Origin: Hygrophila difformis | Lineage: Eukaryota; Streptophyta; Magnoliopsida; Lamiales; Acanthaceae | Direction of reading: 5' to 3' | DNA length: 64,000 nt | Assembly: GCA_030278955.1 (NCBI GenBank) | Contig: JAOANR010000004.1 | Span: 744,001-808,000 of the forward strand | In this document: in pieces, positions 37,801 to 49,319 of the stretch | How the letters are laid out: each line of letters begins with the position of its first letter | Numbering within the stretch: the first letter of the stretch is position 1 | Position numbers and translations under genes: made by a program | The notes under the pieces: model-generated | The model's database searches: none | Told to the model about the DNA's origin: nothing | What the model saw: the letters and a program-made list of their open reading frames with translations, nothing else

Positions 37801-39547
37801 AATTTTCAAAATATGGGACCAAATGTAGAAGAGAGAATAATTTGCGTGGCCAAAACATTTTGTAAACAAATAAATTTTTAAATTTTTTTCAATTACCCCA
37901 TTTGAATATTTCTTGTTAAAAAATAGACTAATGGACATAAAGTGGAAAAAAGAATTATCTAATGCACCAAAATTGAAAATTTTCAAAATATGGGACCAAA
38001 TGTAGAAGAGAGAATAATTTGCGTGGCCAAAAGTGGATTTAGACCCAAACATCATGTAATATAAATTGGTATATTTGGCCTCACACTGCCGGTTTTGAGA
38101 ACACAACAACAATAATAAATATTTGTGTCCTATGGCACACAAGACCCTTTGTTCATTTGTTTCAACTAATTTCAAAAATTAATCCCTACACTTCTATTAT
38201 TCATATATTGATTCCCAAAAATTGTGTGAAAGATAATCGGGAATGGGTTCTTACAGGAACCTTACATATAAATGATAAGTGCTTTTATTAACAAAGAATT
38301 TAATTTTAATGTATATGCAAAATAATTCTCCACCCTACTAGTTGAGCTTTTATCCGAGTTGGTCACTAATATTAACATATTCTGCCTCCGTTCTTTGATA
38401 AGTGACACGGGGGTTGTCACTGTTTATTGAGTAACTTTGATTCATATTAGATAAATTATAGGCCCTGTTTGGGAATTAGTTGTTAACTGATGATGAGACT
38501 AACTTTTTGCCTAGAATAAGCTAAAATCCAAAATACTTCTATTTGCAGCGGTTTCAAAAAGAGCTGATTGAACACTGTTCTAAGTTATTTTGTCTTTTCA
38601 AAATAAGCTAATTCAGTTCAAATTGCCTAGAATAAGCTAATTCCATTTAGTTGTTATGCCAAACAGGGCCATAGTCAAGTGGGATCTTGTTGGATTTCGT
38701 CTAATAACATAGGTTTAGAATATCAAATTTTCATAATTTTTATTTGTAAGCAATTTGAGTTATTGAGGATTAAAAATGTGTATTGGATTGCATGAAATGT
38801 GGGTCCGTGTCACTTAAAAAAGAATAGAGGTAAGTATTAGATGAGGTTTTTGTGTTTTGAGTCCCATCTTCTATCTATATATTGTTTGTGTGTGTGCTTA
38901 ACCAGTTCCACCCAAATTTGTCTCTCCTGTATTCGCACACGAACTAAACCCACTCTGCGAGGTGTTGGTCTTATTCAGAATTTCAGATAGTGGTGATACC
39001 AAACAGGTAAGAATTGATTCTACTCTCCAACACCACGAGCTTTTAGGCCAATTAAGAAAGTTGGTCACTAACAAGTTTTTTCATTTAACATGATAGAAAG
39101 AGCTCCAAGGGGCAGTATTACAGTGATAAATTAGGAAATATTATAAAACCAATTCTAATACAGAATCTACACAAGTCTCTATTCACAATCTTCCATAACT
39201 CTGGAATTTAAACATGAAAAAAAATATTCAAAATATCGTGAATATGGTAATGTATTGTCCAATATCATACTGTTTCACCTGCATTGTTCTTTTCAATGTC
39301 CTGTACAAAATTACTTTTTGTGTTCCAGAGGACATTAAAAGCTGGAAAGCTGAATGAAAAGATACTGAAGTTGTTTTTGGCAACTGAGAAAGAAGAAATC
39401 CTTTCTCTTATTGAAGCTTTTAACATCCAATGCAATCTGCTCCCTGTTCTTCCTACTCGTAAGTTTAAGGTGTTTCATTTATTTGTGCTACGTTTTGTCA
39501 CCTTCTTGACTTCTAATTTCTTGCCAGGATGCTCTGAGAGGTTCTGA
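34900..39547 (+). CDS. Small conserved plant protein, 87 residues, three exons
   Basis: Exons: 34900-35013, 39329-39458 and 39528-39547 (TGA). Junctions are GT-AG and phases match. The product begins MRNPPTLLSLTIDSALTNFS and continues through FLPEHVLLELFV, RTLKAGKLNEKILKLFLATE and LLPVLPTRCSERF. The FLPEHVLLELF segment resembles the first helix of an F-box-like motif, and the Leu-rich remainder looks alpha-helical. I believe this is a conserved plant family of unknown function but cannot name it. A likely 5' UTR with an upstream splice donor (CTGGTAAGTAC at about 34762) precedes the coding start. Intron 1 (35014-39328) is 4.3 kb, unusually large for so small a protein, because it is filled with MITEs and a Mutator-like foldback element. 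Alternative: a truncated version of a larger leucine-rich protein. Confidence 0.7.
35789..36042 (+). mobile_element. Stowaway-type MITE in intron 1 of the small gene
   Basis: Left end CTTCCTCCGTTTTTTTTAATT and right end AATTAAAAAAACGGAGGAAG are near-perfect inverted repeats, each next to TA. Confidence 0.92.
37400..37660 (+). mobile_element. Stowaway-type MITE nested in the foldback element
   Basis: Left end CTTCCTCCGTTTTTTTTTTG, right end AAAAAACGGAGGAAG, TA on both sides. Same subfamily as 34345-34607. Confidence 0.92.
37678..38031. repeat. Near-identical 177-bp tandem duplication
   Basis: Two head-to-tail copies (37678-37854 and 37855-38031) beginning ACATTTTGTAAACAAATAAA and ending GCGTGGCCAAA. 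I see only a handful of differences, for example TTGGAAATT against TTGAAAATT. Part of the right arm of the foldback element. Confidence 0.93.
38381..38834 (+). mobile_element. Stowaway-type MITE carrying a nested Tourist-like MITE
   Basis: The outer element runs from CTGCCTCCGTTCTTTGATAAG to TTAAAAAAGAATAGAGG. Its interior is the family sequence, broken at ATAAATTATA by the 210-bp element at 38461 and resuming with ATAGTCAAGTGGGATC. Confidence 0.8.
38461..38670. mobile_element. Tourist/PIF-like MITE nested in a Stowaway
   Basis: Perfect inverted ends GGCCCTGTTTGG and CCAAACAGGGCC enclose 210 bp. The flanking 3-bp duplication is ATA (38458-38460 and 38671-38673); PIF/Harbinger MITEs normally duplicate TTA/TAA, so ATA is slightly off-type. 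Confidence 0.88.
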
Positions 39548-41639
39548 TGATGCATTGGTGCCTTTTGACATCAATACTAAGCGGGTGTGGCCATGATGTG
39601 AAACATAGCAATAATCCTTTGAAGATTAAGGATGGCATTGGGTCTATCTTCCCATACTGAAATTATGTCATAACTGTAGATATAATTGTGAAGCAGAAAT
39701 TGTGATAGGCATTAGTGATGGCAAGAGTGTTGGCTGGCATTGTCTTTCTGACCTAATAGCTCTCTGAGATCCCTATCTGAACGCGGATCCAAAGATTTGG
39801 GAAGGATTTCATATCAGTCCTGTATACAGACTTAAAATGTCAATTTTCATGTGGGATGGGAAGTCTACAGTTTTATTTTTCTCTCGTAAAAATCTACATT
39901 TTTTTAGAGTCCTGCATCACCCCACTACCCCCCCGGGGGGGGGGGGGGGGGTGAAAAAAAAAAAAACACATTTCCGACTTCAATATTTTTGAGGGAGCAG
40001 AAATTGTTGAGGTAACTCATTCTGGCTTACAAGCTGGGTTGGTCTTAACTTTGCTGGCCATGTTGCTCCTACCCGTTTCCTCAAGAATTATGTTGCTCAT
40101 GAGTGGAATCAATGTAGCACCGAGTGAACCAAGTATCTTCTTTTAGATATGCCTGATGGGGATGAGGTTGGCTGTGATGCGTCTTGAGGTTGCCTTTGCA
40201 CAGTTTTCTTTCTTCCAATCCCTGGACACGTGTATCTAAAATTGCTGCAAAATTGGAATTCTGAAAGGTGTTGTAGAATGATTTGGTGTCTCTCTTTTTG
40301 TATGATTGTATCTATAGAAGTTCATGTGAGTAAGGGTGTGTTGGCTGTTGCTACAATGTTGAAACACTGTTGGAGAAAGTGTAGATATGATGTGCCAGAT
40401 TGGCATCTTTGTGCCTTTGATGAATTCATTCTTTTATCTCCTCATGTCTTGTCATTGTTGCAGTTCTACACCCAATTAAGGTTTTGAATTTTGATACTTG
40501 TTTAATACCAGCATGGGTCGCTGATGAAGTTATGCATTGGGATGGTTTTAAAAAATTTCAAGTTAGCCCCTTTCGTATTTCCAGAACTTTCTATCTAAGA
40601 TTTCTGTATGGTACTAAAGTTTGAAAACTATTCTTATTATCAATTAAGAAAACATAAATTCGTACCAAGAAAGTAACTTCTTTCTCCAAGTATTGTAATA
40701 CTGGTGTTTTGGTGCAAATGCCAGTGATTCAGGAAAGGGCTAGCGTGCCAATCGTCCCACTGCAACCTGGGGCAGCTTAAGACTTTTATGTGCTGTTCAA
40801 GTGACCGACAGCCCATACAACTGATCTCTTGGGTTGGGTATCAACTCTTGAGGTGAGCATAGGGCAAAGGGAACGCTTGAGATAGTTCTGGGATTTGATT
40901 GGAAATTACAAAATCTACAGGGCTTGCAATAAAGGAGAAATACATTAGTATAGATAGATGTAAATCCAAAAGGGATGGCGTTGTTGGCGATAATGGGCTG
41001 ATTGAAAATGTATTGGATTGGTTCGATTCATATAGTAGTAGTGCTAGGATCTTCTCTATTTTTGGTAGTAGTAGTGGTGGTGGTGGAAGACTCTCTAGAT
41101 AAGGATGCATTTAGTTATTCATTTATTTTCACATCAATGCTAATCTGACACAGGATGTCGTCAGCAATGCCAAGTTATTAGTGTCAGTTGCAAGGATGAT
41201 AATTTGTGCTGTGAATGCACTTTTTATACTTGAGAATCTTTTGATTTTGGTGAGGAGAACATATATATGTTCGGTTCTTGGGAATGTGGCCAAAGATGGA
41301 CACTTATTTATACATTCATTGAAGCACAAGAAATTTACACGTCTCATGGATTATTGTGTGTCTGACACTTATGTAGCATCTCAAAAAGGCTTGAGAAGAA
41401 GAATGCTATTTATTCTTAGTACACATCACCCTCATGGAGCATAGCCAAATGCTCGAGAAACATGCTGCGTCTTCATCACACTTGAATCAGTTCTTGTGAT
41501 TTTGACGGTGTTGCCACAGATAAGCTTGTACCATTCCATGCTTTCTGCATTGCAAATACAGTCAAAGCTTTTCTGTCAAATAAAATCTCATCCGTAGTAT
41601 CGAGCACATAACTCGAATGCAAAAGTTGAACTAACCGTC
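39548..41639. other. 3' UTR/intergenic region without a supported gene
   Basis: The stretch has moderately balanced composition but no long frame with recognisable motifs. It includes a C8/G17 homopolymer junction at about 39927-39951 followed by an A run. Sequence right after the 87-residue gene may be its 3' UTR. A minus-strand open stretch at 41476-41636 just beyond the receptor-kinase stop is probably that gene's 3' UTR. Confidence 0.4.
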
Positions 41640-41872
41640 TCAACCAACCTGCGTGTTTTTGTAGGCCTTGTCGAGCTCCTTGTAAACCATATTTATGGTG
41701 GGACGCCCTGAGCTTGAACTGGCAACACATAACACTCCTATTTTCAGTATGGACTCAAAATCCTCACTGACAATTTTCCCTTCCATCTTGGGGTCCTGAA
41801 AATCTGTAAGTGGTAGATTTCCCATGTTCACATCTCTCGCCTGCAATATAATGGGCTCAAGATTTTAACTTC

Positions 41873-41905
<33 letters not shown>

Positions 41906-44254
41906 TGTTCTCCTCTGAGAAAATTAATCCAGTTGTAATGTGACTTTGAACATCATCATATGGTGTCACTACTTTATGCATATCTCGAGAAAGTTACCTT
42001 TCTTGTCAGCTGGTCTCGGGCATCCAGGTCAAGATCGTTTGCGCTCTCCCCAGATAGAAGTTGCAGAATGACGATGCCAAAACTGTAGATATCACTAGCA
42101 CTTGTCAATTTGGCGTTGCTCATATATTCAGGATCCATATACCCTATTGTTCCTCGGACAGCTGTATACACTTTACTCTCTTGCATGCCCAACAATTTTG
42201 CAAGCCTAAAGTCGGAGAGCTTGGGATCCATATTACAAGTCAGAAGAATGTTTGTCAACTGCATAAAGACATTAATATTGTGATGTGATCAGTCGCAAGT
42301 GTTTTGGGTCTATATATATATACTAAGTATTTGAAAAGAAACTGTCTGCTGAATAGTAGTAGTGTATAGTTTGCCTTAATGTCTCTGTGCACGATGCAGC
42401 CATCGTTGTGGTTGTGGAGATACTTGAGAGCAATTGCACAGTCCCTCAGGATTTTAACCCTTCGATCCCATGTTAGGGCAATGCCGTTTCCTGCACAAGA
42501 ACGGATACTACTTGATGATGATTAAATAATTAAATTGTCAGTGCACGCTCACAGAACGAGTGCTCTCTCTCACAGCATTTTACAAAAGTTAAAAAAAAAA
42601 AACTGTTGAAGACATACTCTGGATATGCTCTGCGAGATTTCCATTATGACAGTATTCATAGACTAAGTACTGCTCCCCATCATCTTCATCGCAACAACCA
42701 AAAAGGTACACAAGATTAGGATGCCTAACTCTTGCGAGACCATCTATTTCCCTGGTGAATGAATCGGAGGTGTTGTTCTTGTGTATGTGCTTAATGGCCA
42801 CTATTTGTCCGCTCGGGAGCATGCCCTTGTAAACGTCCCCTGCACTCCCTCTTCCCAGGAAATGCTTTTTGCGCTCATAATTAATTGCATTCTCAATCTC
42901 TGATTTGGTAAACCAGTAGAGCCCAGAGCGTGCAACGGCAAAAGAGTTGTTTAGCTTAGTTTTCTTCTTCTTCTCCTTCTTCTTCTTCTTCTCTTGATTC
43001 CTTGACACGCATCTTGCCAAAGTGCCCACAAACATGAATCCAATCACCACTGCAATCACTATTAGCAGAGCTTCGGCTACACTGTCTGAAATAGTAATTT
43101 TGTTCTTTTGTATACATCAGCAGCATAATCTAAGCATTGTAAATTGTAATGCTTTAGAATTTGAGCCAAGTTATACGCTAAAAGTTTTACTCACATTGAA
43201 GTTTGATGTAGTTCTGCGGTTCTGCCAAAAAAGAAAAAGGAAAAAACTAAGACGACAGATCAGTACTTTTATATGCAGTTGGACATATTGAAGCTCAATG
43301 ATTAGAAAAGGAAGTGAAGAATCAATCAAGCTAAGACTTAAGATGACCTGGAAGAGCCAAAGCGGGTAAGCACCTATTGAAATCAGCGATTCCTGTGGGA
43401 TCATTCCTGTTTCCAGCTGCTATAACCGAGATTATAATACTGACAAGACAAAGTGCTTTCTCGGTGTCATTTTTCTTGGCATTCATAGAAACCAACATTT
43501 GATCCAAAACTGATGTTATTGCAGTGGTGCAACTTCCGCAGGCATCATCAAACGAAGATGTGCCAAAATTGGAGCATTGGATCACAGGAGTCTGGTTCAT
43601 CATCCCCTTGAGCTGAAGGGAGGAGCAATTGCCACTTCCATGGAAGAAATCATTGAAGCCACAGGTTTGAATCGATACATTAGGCTGGAGATCTTGAAAG
43701 GGATTGCTGCAGCTACTCCATTGATCTTGCCCAAGGAAGATGTTCCCTGACGGATCATTGTTAGCTTCCAGGGCTAACGCGTTGGACAGAACTATGAGGG
43801 CGTTTTGACAGCAAGGCGTCTTGGGGAAGCCATTCCAATCGTTGATCTTTTCTTGGACATCATTACATCCTCCTATGGGCTTGTACTCTAAGTTTGTGAA
43901 ATTTAAGCTGCAAACTGGAAGTGCACTTCATTTAATCAACAAGAACGAACTGTAATAGTAGATGGGGAACACATAATTAGTTTAATTTAACCAGAAAGAT
44001 CATGCGCGTTTACAGTTGAAAAACAGAAGCTACACACATTGAAATACTACTACCTTTTTGTGAAATGAAGATGTATAGATGTTCGGTTAAATTAATTACA
44101 AGGAGCATTAAACATGAAAAAGAGGGTTAAGAATTAAACCTGGTTCGCCGGATGATGATGATGATAGAAATGGAAAGGTTTCTAGACAGAAAAGAGCTGT
44201 AATTATAAAGAAGAAGTTGGGAAGGCATAATAAGGTTGGGCTTCCTTCTTTCAT
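41640..44254 (-). CDS. SPARK-domain receptor-like kinase, complete, 584 residues, with DFR in place of DFG
   Basis: Exons 5' to 3': 44254-44140, 43914-43348, 43221-43195, 43085-42618, 42490-42375, 42258-41998, 41840-41640 (TGA). Phases all match. The donor after exon 5 is GC (ATTAAG then GCAAAC), the others GT. The protein has a hydrophobic signal peptide (1-36), a Cys-rich extracellular SPARK-type domain (about 40-227, with CNDVQEKIN, CCQNALIVLSNALA and DACGSCTTAITSVL), a membrane span (about 238-260), a Lys-rich stop-transfer, then a kinase. Kinase motifs are glycine loop GRGSAGDVYKG (314-324), VAIK with K335, HRDIK with D429, N434, and GYMDPEY. The metal-binding DFG reads DFR (447-449), so catalytic activity is doubtful. 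The family sits at the plasma membrane. Some SPARK kinases (ARK1/KIN3) act in mycorrhizal symbiosis, but membership there is not shown. The start ATG at 44254 was chosen because it alone joins in phase to exon 2. Confidence 0.9.
41876..41902. repeat. (CA)n microsatellite in the last intron of the receptor kinase
   Basis: About 13 CA units between exons 6 and 7. Confidence 0.9.
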
Positions 44255-45172
44255 TTTCTAGAAGTAGCAAGAAAAATTGTACTAGTTGGCAATGGCATGA
44301 CAATAATATGTTGGGGCAAAGCAAAGCAGGGGAGGCAATACCAGCAGTACTATATAATTCTAACAACAGTATACGATGAAGTGCACGCAGAAGGAAAATT
44401 GGGGATATTCTAGCTGCTATTTGTCAGTATTGTTGACATATAATACTCCTATATGGTTTGTAATTAGCTGAGAATCCCATGGATGCACACTTAGTTAGTC
44501 ACGTCAATTTTGGAGTATATATATATATATATATATATATATGCAGTAGATAGATTGATTATAGCATTATATATCTGTATTATTATTATTATTATTGTTT
44601 GTGACGGAAATCAAGAGTACGTACAAGTAGTCGTGAATTTAGAGGTCTTAGGATTAGGATGTTTGGAATGGCCACACCAATATTATTGTTACTAGTATTA
44701 CCCGCCAATGGGCGAAAATGTAAATAAAAAAATTAAATTTAATAAATAAAATTGTTTAATTTTATTAGGTTGATTATATTTCCCAAATTTCTTAAACTAT
44801 TTTAGCCATTAAAGAATACATGTATATATTTTACGACAACCCAACAATAGACACTGTTACTATCAATAATTTATATATTACACTTTAGCTTTAGTGCATT
44901 AAAAATATACTACTTCATTATACTGCAAATAATAGTCTAAAGAGAGAAAAAATAAGAAAGGAAATATAAAAAACTTTCTACTCACGGCTCTAATGCGATA
45001 CATATGCAAATGAAGTACATAAAATTACAGTTGCACGTGGTGATTGATTATTGATATTGATTCGCCCTGAGGCTTTGAGAAATTATAAATTTAAAAAAAC
45101 ACGTAAATAATTCCAAAATAAATTAGAAAAATATAAGAAAAATCTCTTTTGAATGAATCCATTTGTTAAATT
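44255..45172. other. Upstream region of the receptor kinase; no gene seen
   Basis: Presumed promoter side of the kinase gene. It includes a (TA)n run at about 44515-44541 and an ATT run at about 44580-44595, then AT-rich sequence up to the LINE target duplication. No reliable TATA box or transcription start can be called. Confidence 0.4.
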
Positions 45173-45190
45173 AAATTTAGAAATGATTTG

Positions 45191-48100
45191 ATTCTGTGTT
45201 GGAATGTAAGGGGTCTCATGAGCCCCCAAGCTCGTCGCTGTCTTGCGGACTGTCTCCGGCAACACGTTCCGGCTTTAGTATTCATTTTGGAGCCCCAGGG
45301 TCGGTTTGATCGTGCCCGAAACTTGTTCTTTGGACTCGGCTATATTCCCATCTTTATACAAGAAGCTCAAGGGCGAGCGTAGGGTGGCATCTGGCTTCTG
45401 AGTAGATCGGGCACTACCATTAAAGGTGAAGTCTTTGATTTGCATGATCGCGTGATTACTCTCACCCCTTCGGATGGTCGACGCTCATGGAAGTGCTCGG
45501 CTTTATATGCCTATCCGAACTATTCTCTGAGGAAAACTATTTGGACATATTTTCGGAGTTTGAAAGAGATTATCGATGGGCCGTGGTTTATTGTGGGGGA
45601 TTGGAATGAGGTGGTAGTCCCATCGGAAGTGTGTGGTGGTGTCTTTCTTCAAAGTCGTGCGGATGAGTTGAGAGAGTGCATCGCAGATTGTGGCCTCCTC
45701 CACTTGAGAACGGAGGGATCCCTTTTCACTTGGTTTAGACTGGCGAACCAAGTCTCCTTCATTAAAAAGCGGCTTGATCGGGGGCTCGCCAATGTCGAGT
45801 GGATCAGCATGTTTCCAGAGGGGTATATCAGGACCTTGCCAAGGACAGGCTCAGATCACGCACCTCTTTTACTTTCATGCGGCAGTATGACTAATCATCG
45901 GAGGGGAAGGCCCTTCCGCTGGGAGGCAATCTGGAGTCATAATCCGGGATACCAACACTTGGTTTCGGAAGCTTGGACGAATTCTAGTGAGCCTATGTCC
46001 GCCATGCTTGCGCGGCTTCAATCCCTTTCCATGACGCATTTTCGGGTGGGGCTCCAAAAAATTCGGAACAAGAAAAAGAAGATCCAGCGTCGGTTGGCAG
46101 GGTTAGATAGGGCCTTGAGTTGTGTTGATTCTGCTCGGCTGATCTCGCTGGAAAGGAAGCTTCAATCAGAGCTCATGGATATCTTAGAACAAGAGGAGAT
46201 GTTTTGGTTCCAACGGGCGAGAGAGAATTGGGTTCGTGTGGGAGATCGAAATAACCGATACTTCCATGCGAAAGCCAAGTTCCATCACCATAAAAATATG
46301 ATTCATGGACTGTACTTGACCGAGGGAGAATGGTGTACTGATCAAGGCTTACTACAGGGAGCGGTTCGTGACTTTTTTGTGCACCTCTTTGAGGATACTA
46401 GTGGTGTGGCTAATGGAGATGCTATCCCGCCTCTACAGCCGGCCACAGGATTGTTGGAGGAGCTCTAAGTTGGCGAGGTGTCCATGGAAGAAGTATCTGC
46501 GGTGCTCGGGCAATTCAAAGCATTAAGGGCGCCTGGTCCTGATGGATTCCCCGCTTTGTTCTACAAGCTTCACTGGTCGGTTGTTGGGACGTCGGTTTTG
46601 GAGCTGGTGCATAATGCCTTCAGATCAGGCAGCTTGGATCCCGAGCTCACTAAGGCGTTCATCTGTCTCATTCCAAAGGTGCCAGTTCCGAATAATGTCA
46701 GACAATTCCGCCCTATTACCCTCTGCAATGTGGCCTACAAATTTGTGTCGGAAGTCATTGTTAATCGGCTCCGACCTCTCTTATCTAGATATATATCTCC
46801 TCTCCAGTCGGCCTTTCTTCCGGGTAGAGGTACGTGCGATAACGCCATTCTGCTTCAAGAGATGATCTATAAGCTGTCCAGCGCCAATAATCGTTTGAAG
46901 GCCTTTATTCTGAAGATTGATTTAGAGAAGGCGTATGATAATGTGAGATGGACTTTTCTTTAGGAATGCCTCGTTCAAATGGAGTTGCCTTCCGAATTAT
47001 GTCAGTTGATCATGGCTTGTGTCGTCTCTCCCACTTATTCTATTCTATGGAATGGTGTTCCGATGGAGGCTTTTAAACCAGCAAGAGGGTTGTGGCAGGG
47101 AGACCCCTTATCACCATATTTGTTCAATATTGTTATGGAGTGTCTCTCCGTTTTGATTAGTATGGCAGTGGAGGAGGCTGATTGGTTGCCTGTCAAGATG
47201 GCTTCGGGTTGTCGGGGAATCTCTCACTTAGCGTTTGCAGATGATCTTATCTTGTGCTCCATGGCCGACGAGTGTAGTATTGAGACCGCGGCAGATGTCC
47301 TCAGGAGGTTTGCTGCTGCTTCGGGCTTGAAAGTTAATTGCATGAAATCTCATGCTTTCGTTCCTGCATGTGTGAATGCTGAGGAGCGTAGGTGGTTGTC
47401 TTCCAATATTCCAATTACGCTCACTCATAATCTTGGGAAATATTTAGGTTTTCCTATTCATCATGGTAGGGTGAGGGCGAACTCATATGATTTCCTCCTT
47501 GAGAAAATGGATGGATACATTGCTTCATGGGGAATGCGACTGTTAAATAAGGCGGGGCGACTTACGTTAGCTAGACATGTTCTCGCATCCATCCCGACTT
47601 ATTGTATGCAAGTTGGTTGGTTGCCGGAGGCCACTTGCAAGTTGATTGATCGCCGGGTCCGTAACTTGGTCTGGAAAGATAGGGAGAATAAGGGATTAAA
47701 TTTGGTCCGATGGTCTGCTATCGCAATCCCCAGAGCTTCCGGGGGATTAGGGCTTCGTGTCGCTCGCCATTCTAATATCGCTCTTCTCGGCAAGCTTGCA
47801 CATGATTTTTGTATGGGCGTGGATAAGCTATGGGTCCATGAATTAAGGGCTATCTACTGTCCGGACGAGAGGGCTCCCAGTTTAGATAGACGCGGTGGCT
47901 CCTTCACTTGGCGGAGCATTCGCAAAGCCCTAACTTATCTCTCTGGAGGTTATGCTTTCTGTATTGGGGATGGCTCCAGCTCTTTGTGGACGTCGCCATG
48001 GTTAAATAATCTGGCCTTAGGGCCGCGACTACCCTCTGTTGACGCATGTGATCACGAGCTCCGCTCGAAAGATGTCATTTCAGGCCATGCATGGGATTTT

Positions 48101-49241
48101 TCGACGGTGGTCACTCATATTCCGAATGACATTCTTGATGAGATTACTCAACAACCGCCTCCTTGTCTTCACGCCAGCAGCATGGATGGATGGCGCTGGC
48201 AGGCCTCATTGGATGGCCTTTATTCAGCTAAATCGGGATATCGGTTTTTGTTAGTCGGGAATGCCTCATCTACGGGCTGGAAGTGGATATGGAGCTCTTC
48301 CTTCCTGAGAAGATCTGTTTATTACTTTGGCTTATCGCTCATGCGGCAGTGCCCTGTAATGCTCTCCGACATAGGCGTCGACTCACTTCCTCTCCTCTCT
48401 GCAGTGTCTGTGGTGATATGGAGGATGATTGGTTTCATTGTCTGTTCTTTTGCCCTTGGAGTCTGGCACTCTGGAACAGGTTACAGATTGAGATGCCCAG
48501 TGATTTAGATACTATTAATTTACCTTCCATCAGAGGTTGGCTGCTGGGAATGTTTCATGTCTATGTTAGACTGTTTATTGCGGGACTTTGGGTTGTGTGG
48601 CGAGAGCGGAATCGTAGGGTTTTCCAGGGACATTCCACCTCGCAGCAAGTGCTCCTCCGACAAGTCATTCATCTCCAGGACGAGCTCGACAAGGCTGTGC
48701 TTCTGAGGAAGCCGACTAATCTGCACCCTCGTTTCATCTCTTGGAACCCGGTGGGTTGGTCGGGGACCTTCATTCACTCGGATGGCTCGCTGCTGGGACG
48801 ACGAAACCGTGCAGGATATGGGGCCGCTATTCGGGATGGCTCAGGACGTTGGTTGGGAGGCGTATCGGGCTATTGTGGCAACTCTTCCGTCCTACATGCT
48901 GAGCTTTCGGGCATCATGCATGGGCTTTCTCTTGCCCTTTCCCTTGGCCAAACGGAGGTTTTCTGCTTGTCCGATTCAATGGAAGCATTGCGTTTGATCA
49001 AGATGGATCCCAATCCATCCCATCAGTTGCTGTCCATCTTGCTTCGGATCAGGGACCTCCGCCAAGCCTTTGATCAGTGTTGGTTCGATCATGTCCCGCG
49101 CGAAGGGAAGCGGTGGCAGATTGTCTTGCGAAGATAGGAGCAGATGGTGAACTCTTCTATACAACTTGGGCTTTTCCACCTGACAATGTGAAGTCTCTCC
49201 TTGAAGCCGATGCTATGGGCGCGAGGTTCCCTCGTCGCTAG
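45191..49241 (+). pseudogene. LINE ORF2: AP endonuclease, reverse transcriptase, zinc finger and RNase H (broken)
   Basis: Domains in order: endonuclease from 45191 (WNVRGL; WFIVGDWNEV; GSDHAPLLLSC); reverse transcriptase from 46478 (FRPITLCNVAYK, KIDLEKAYDNVRWTF, QGDPLSPYLF, and the catalytic FADD within HLAFADDLILCS near 47240); a zinc-binding RT-associated segment near 48310-48480 (HAAVPCNALRHRR); and RNase H near 48770-49130 (HSDGSLLGRRNRAGYGAAI, HAELSGIMHGL, DSMEAL). Damage: stops at 45380-45382 (TAG), 46466-46468 (TAA) and 46961-46963 (TAG), a frameshift near 48290, and a 1-base loss near 49112 before VADCLAKIG. The original frame then runs to a TAG at 49239. The copy cannot make a full protein. 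Confidence 0.93.
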
Positions 49242-49319
49242 TCTAGATTTATCTGTGTTTTGTTTTCTTTTCTCTTTTTTATTTTTTCCTAGCCTTAATT
49301 GGCTGTCCCGCAAAAAAAA
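45191..49319 (+). mobile_element. L1-type LINE, 5'-truncated, with poly-A tail and 18-bp target duplication
   Basis: It begins inside the first residues of ORF2 (ILCWNVRGL) and ends in a poly-A run at about 49311-49319 after GGCTGTCCCGC. The target duplication AAATTTAGAAATGATTTG occurs at 45173-45190 and 49319-49336, sharing A residues with the tail. ORF1 and the 5' UTR are absent, as expected from incomplete target-primed reverse transcription. GC content is clearly above that of the surroundings. Confidence 0.95.

Larger units (their letters stand above)
36798..38045. mobile_element. Mutator-like foldback element (long inverted arms) with a nested MITE
   Basis: The left arm starts GGGCTAAATCTACTTTTGG and the right arm ends CCAAAAGTGGATTTAGACCC, its complement. 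The pairing continues for several hundred bases: ACTAAACCCAAATTTATT on the left matches AATAAATTTGGGTTTAGT on the right. A 9-bp target duplication CAAACATCA flanks it (36789-36797 and 38046-38054), the length typical of Mutator-like elements. The right arm is interrupted by a Stowaway MITE (37400-37660) and lengthened by a 177-bp tandem duplication (37678-38031). No transposase. Confidence 0.88.

Noticed and set aside
37663..38175. 170-codon minus-strand frame
   Set aside because: It is the 177-bp tandem duplication of a transposon arm translated twice.
41476..41730. Minus-strand frame continuing past the receptor-kinase stop
   Set aside because: It is out of frame with the kinase, whose last exon already ends at a stop; more likely 3' UTR.
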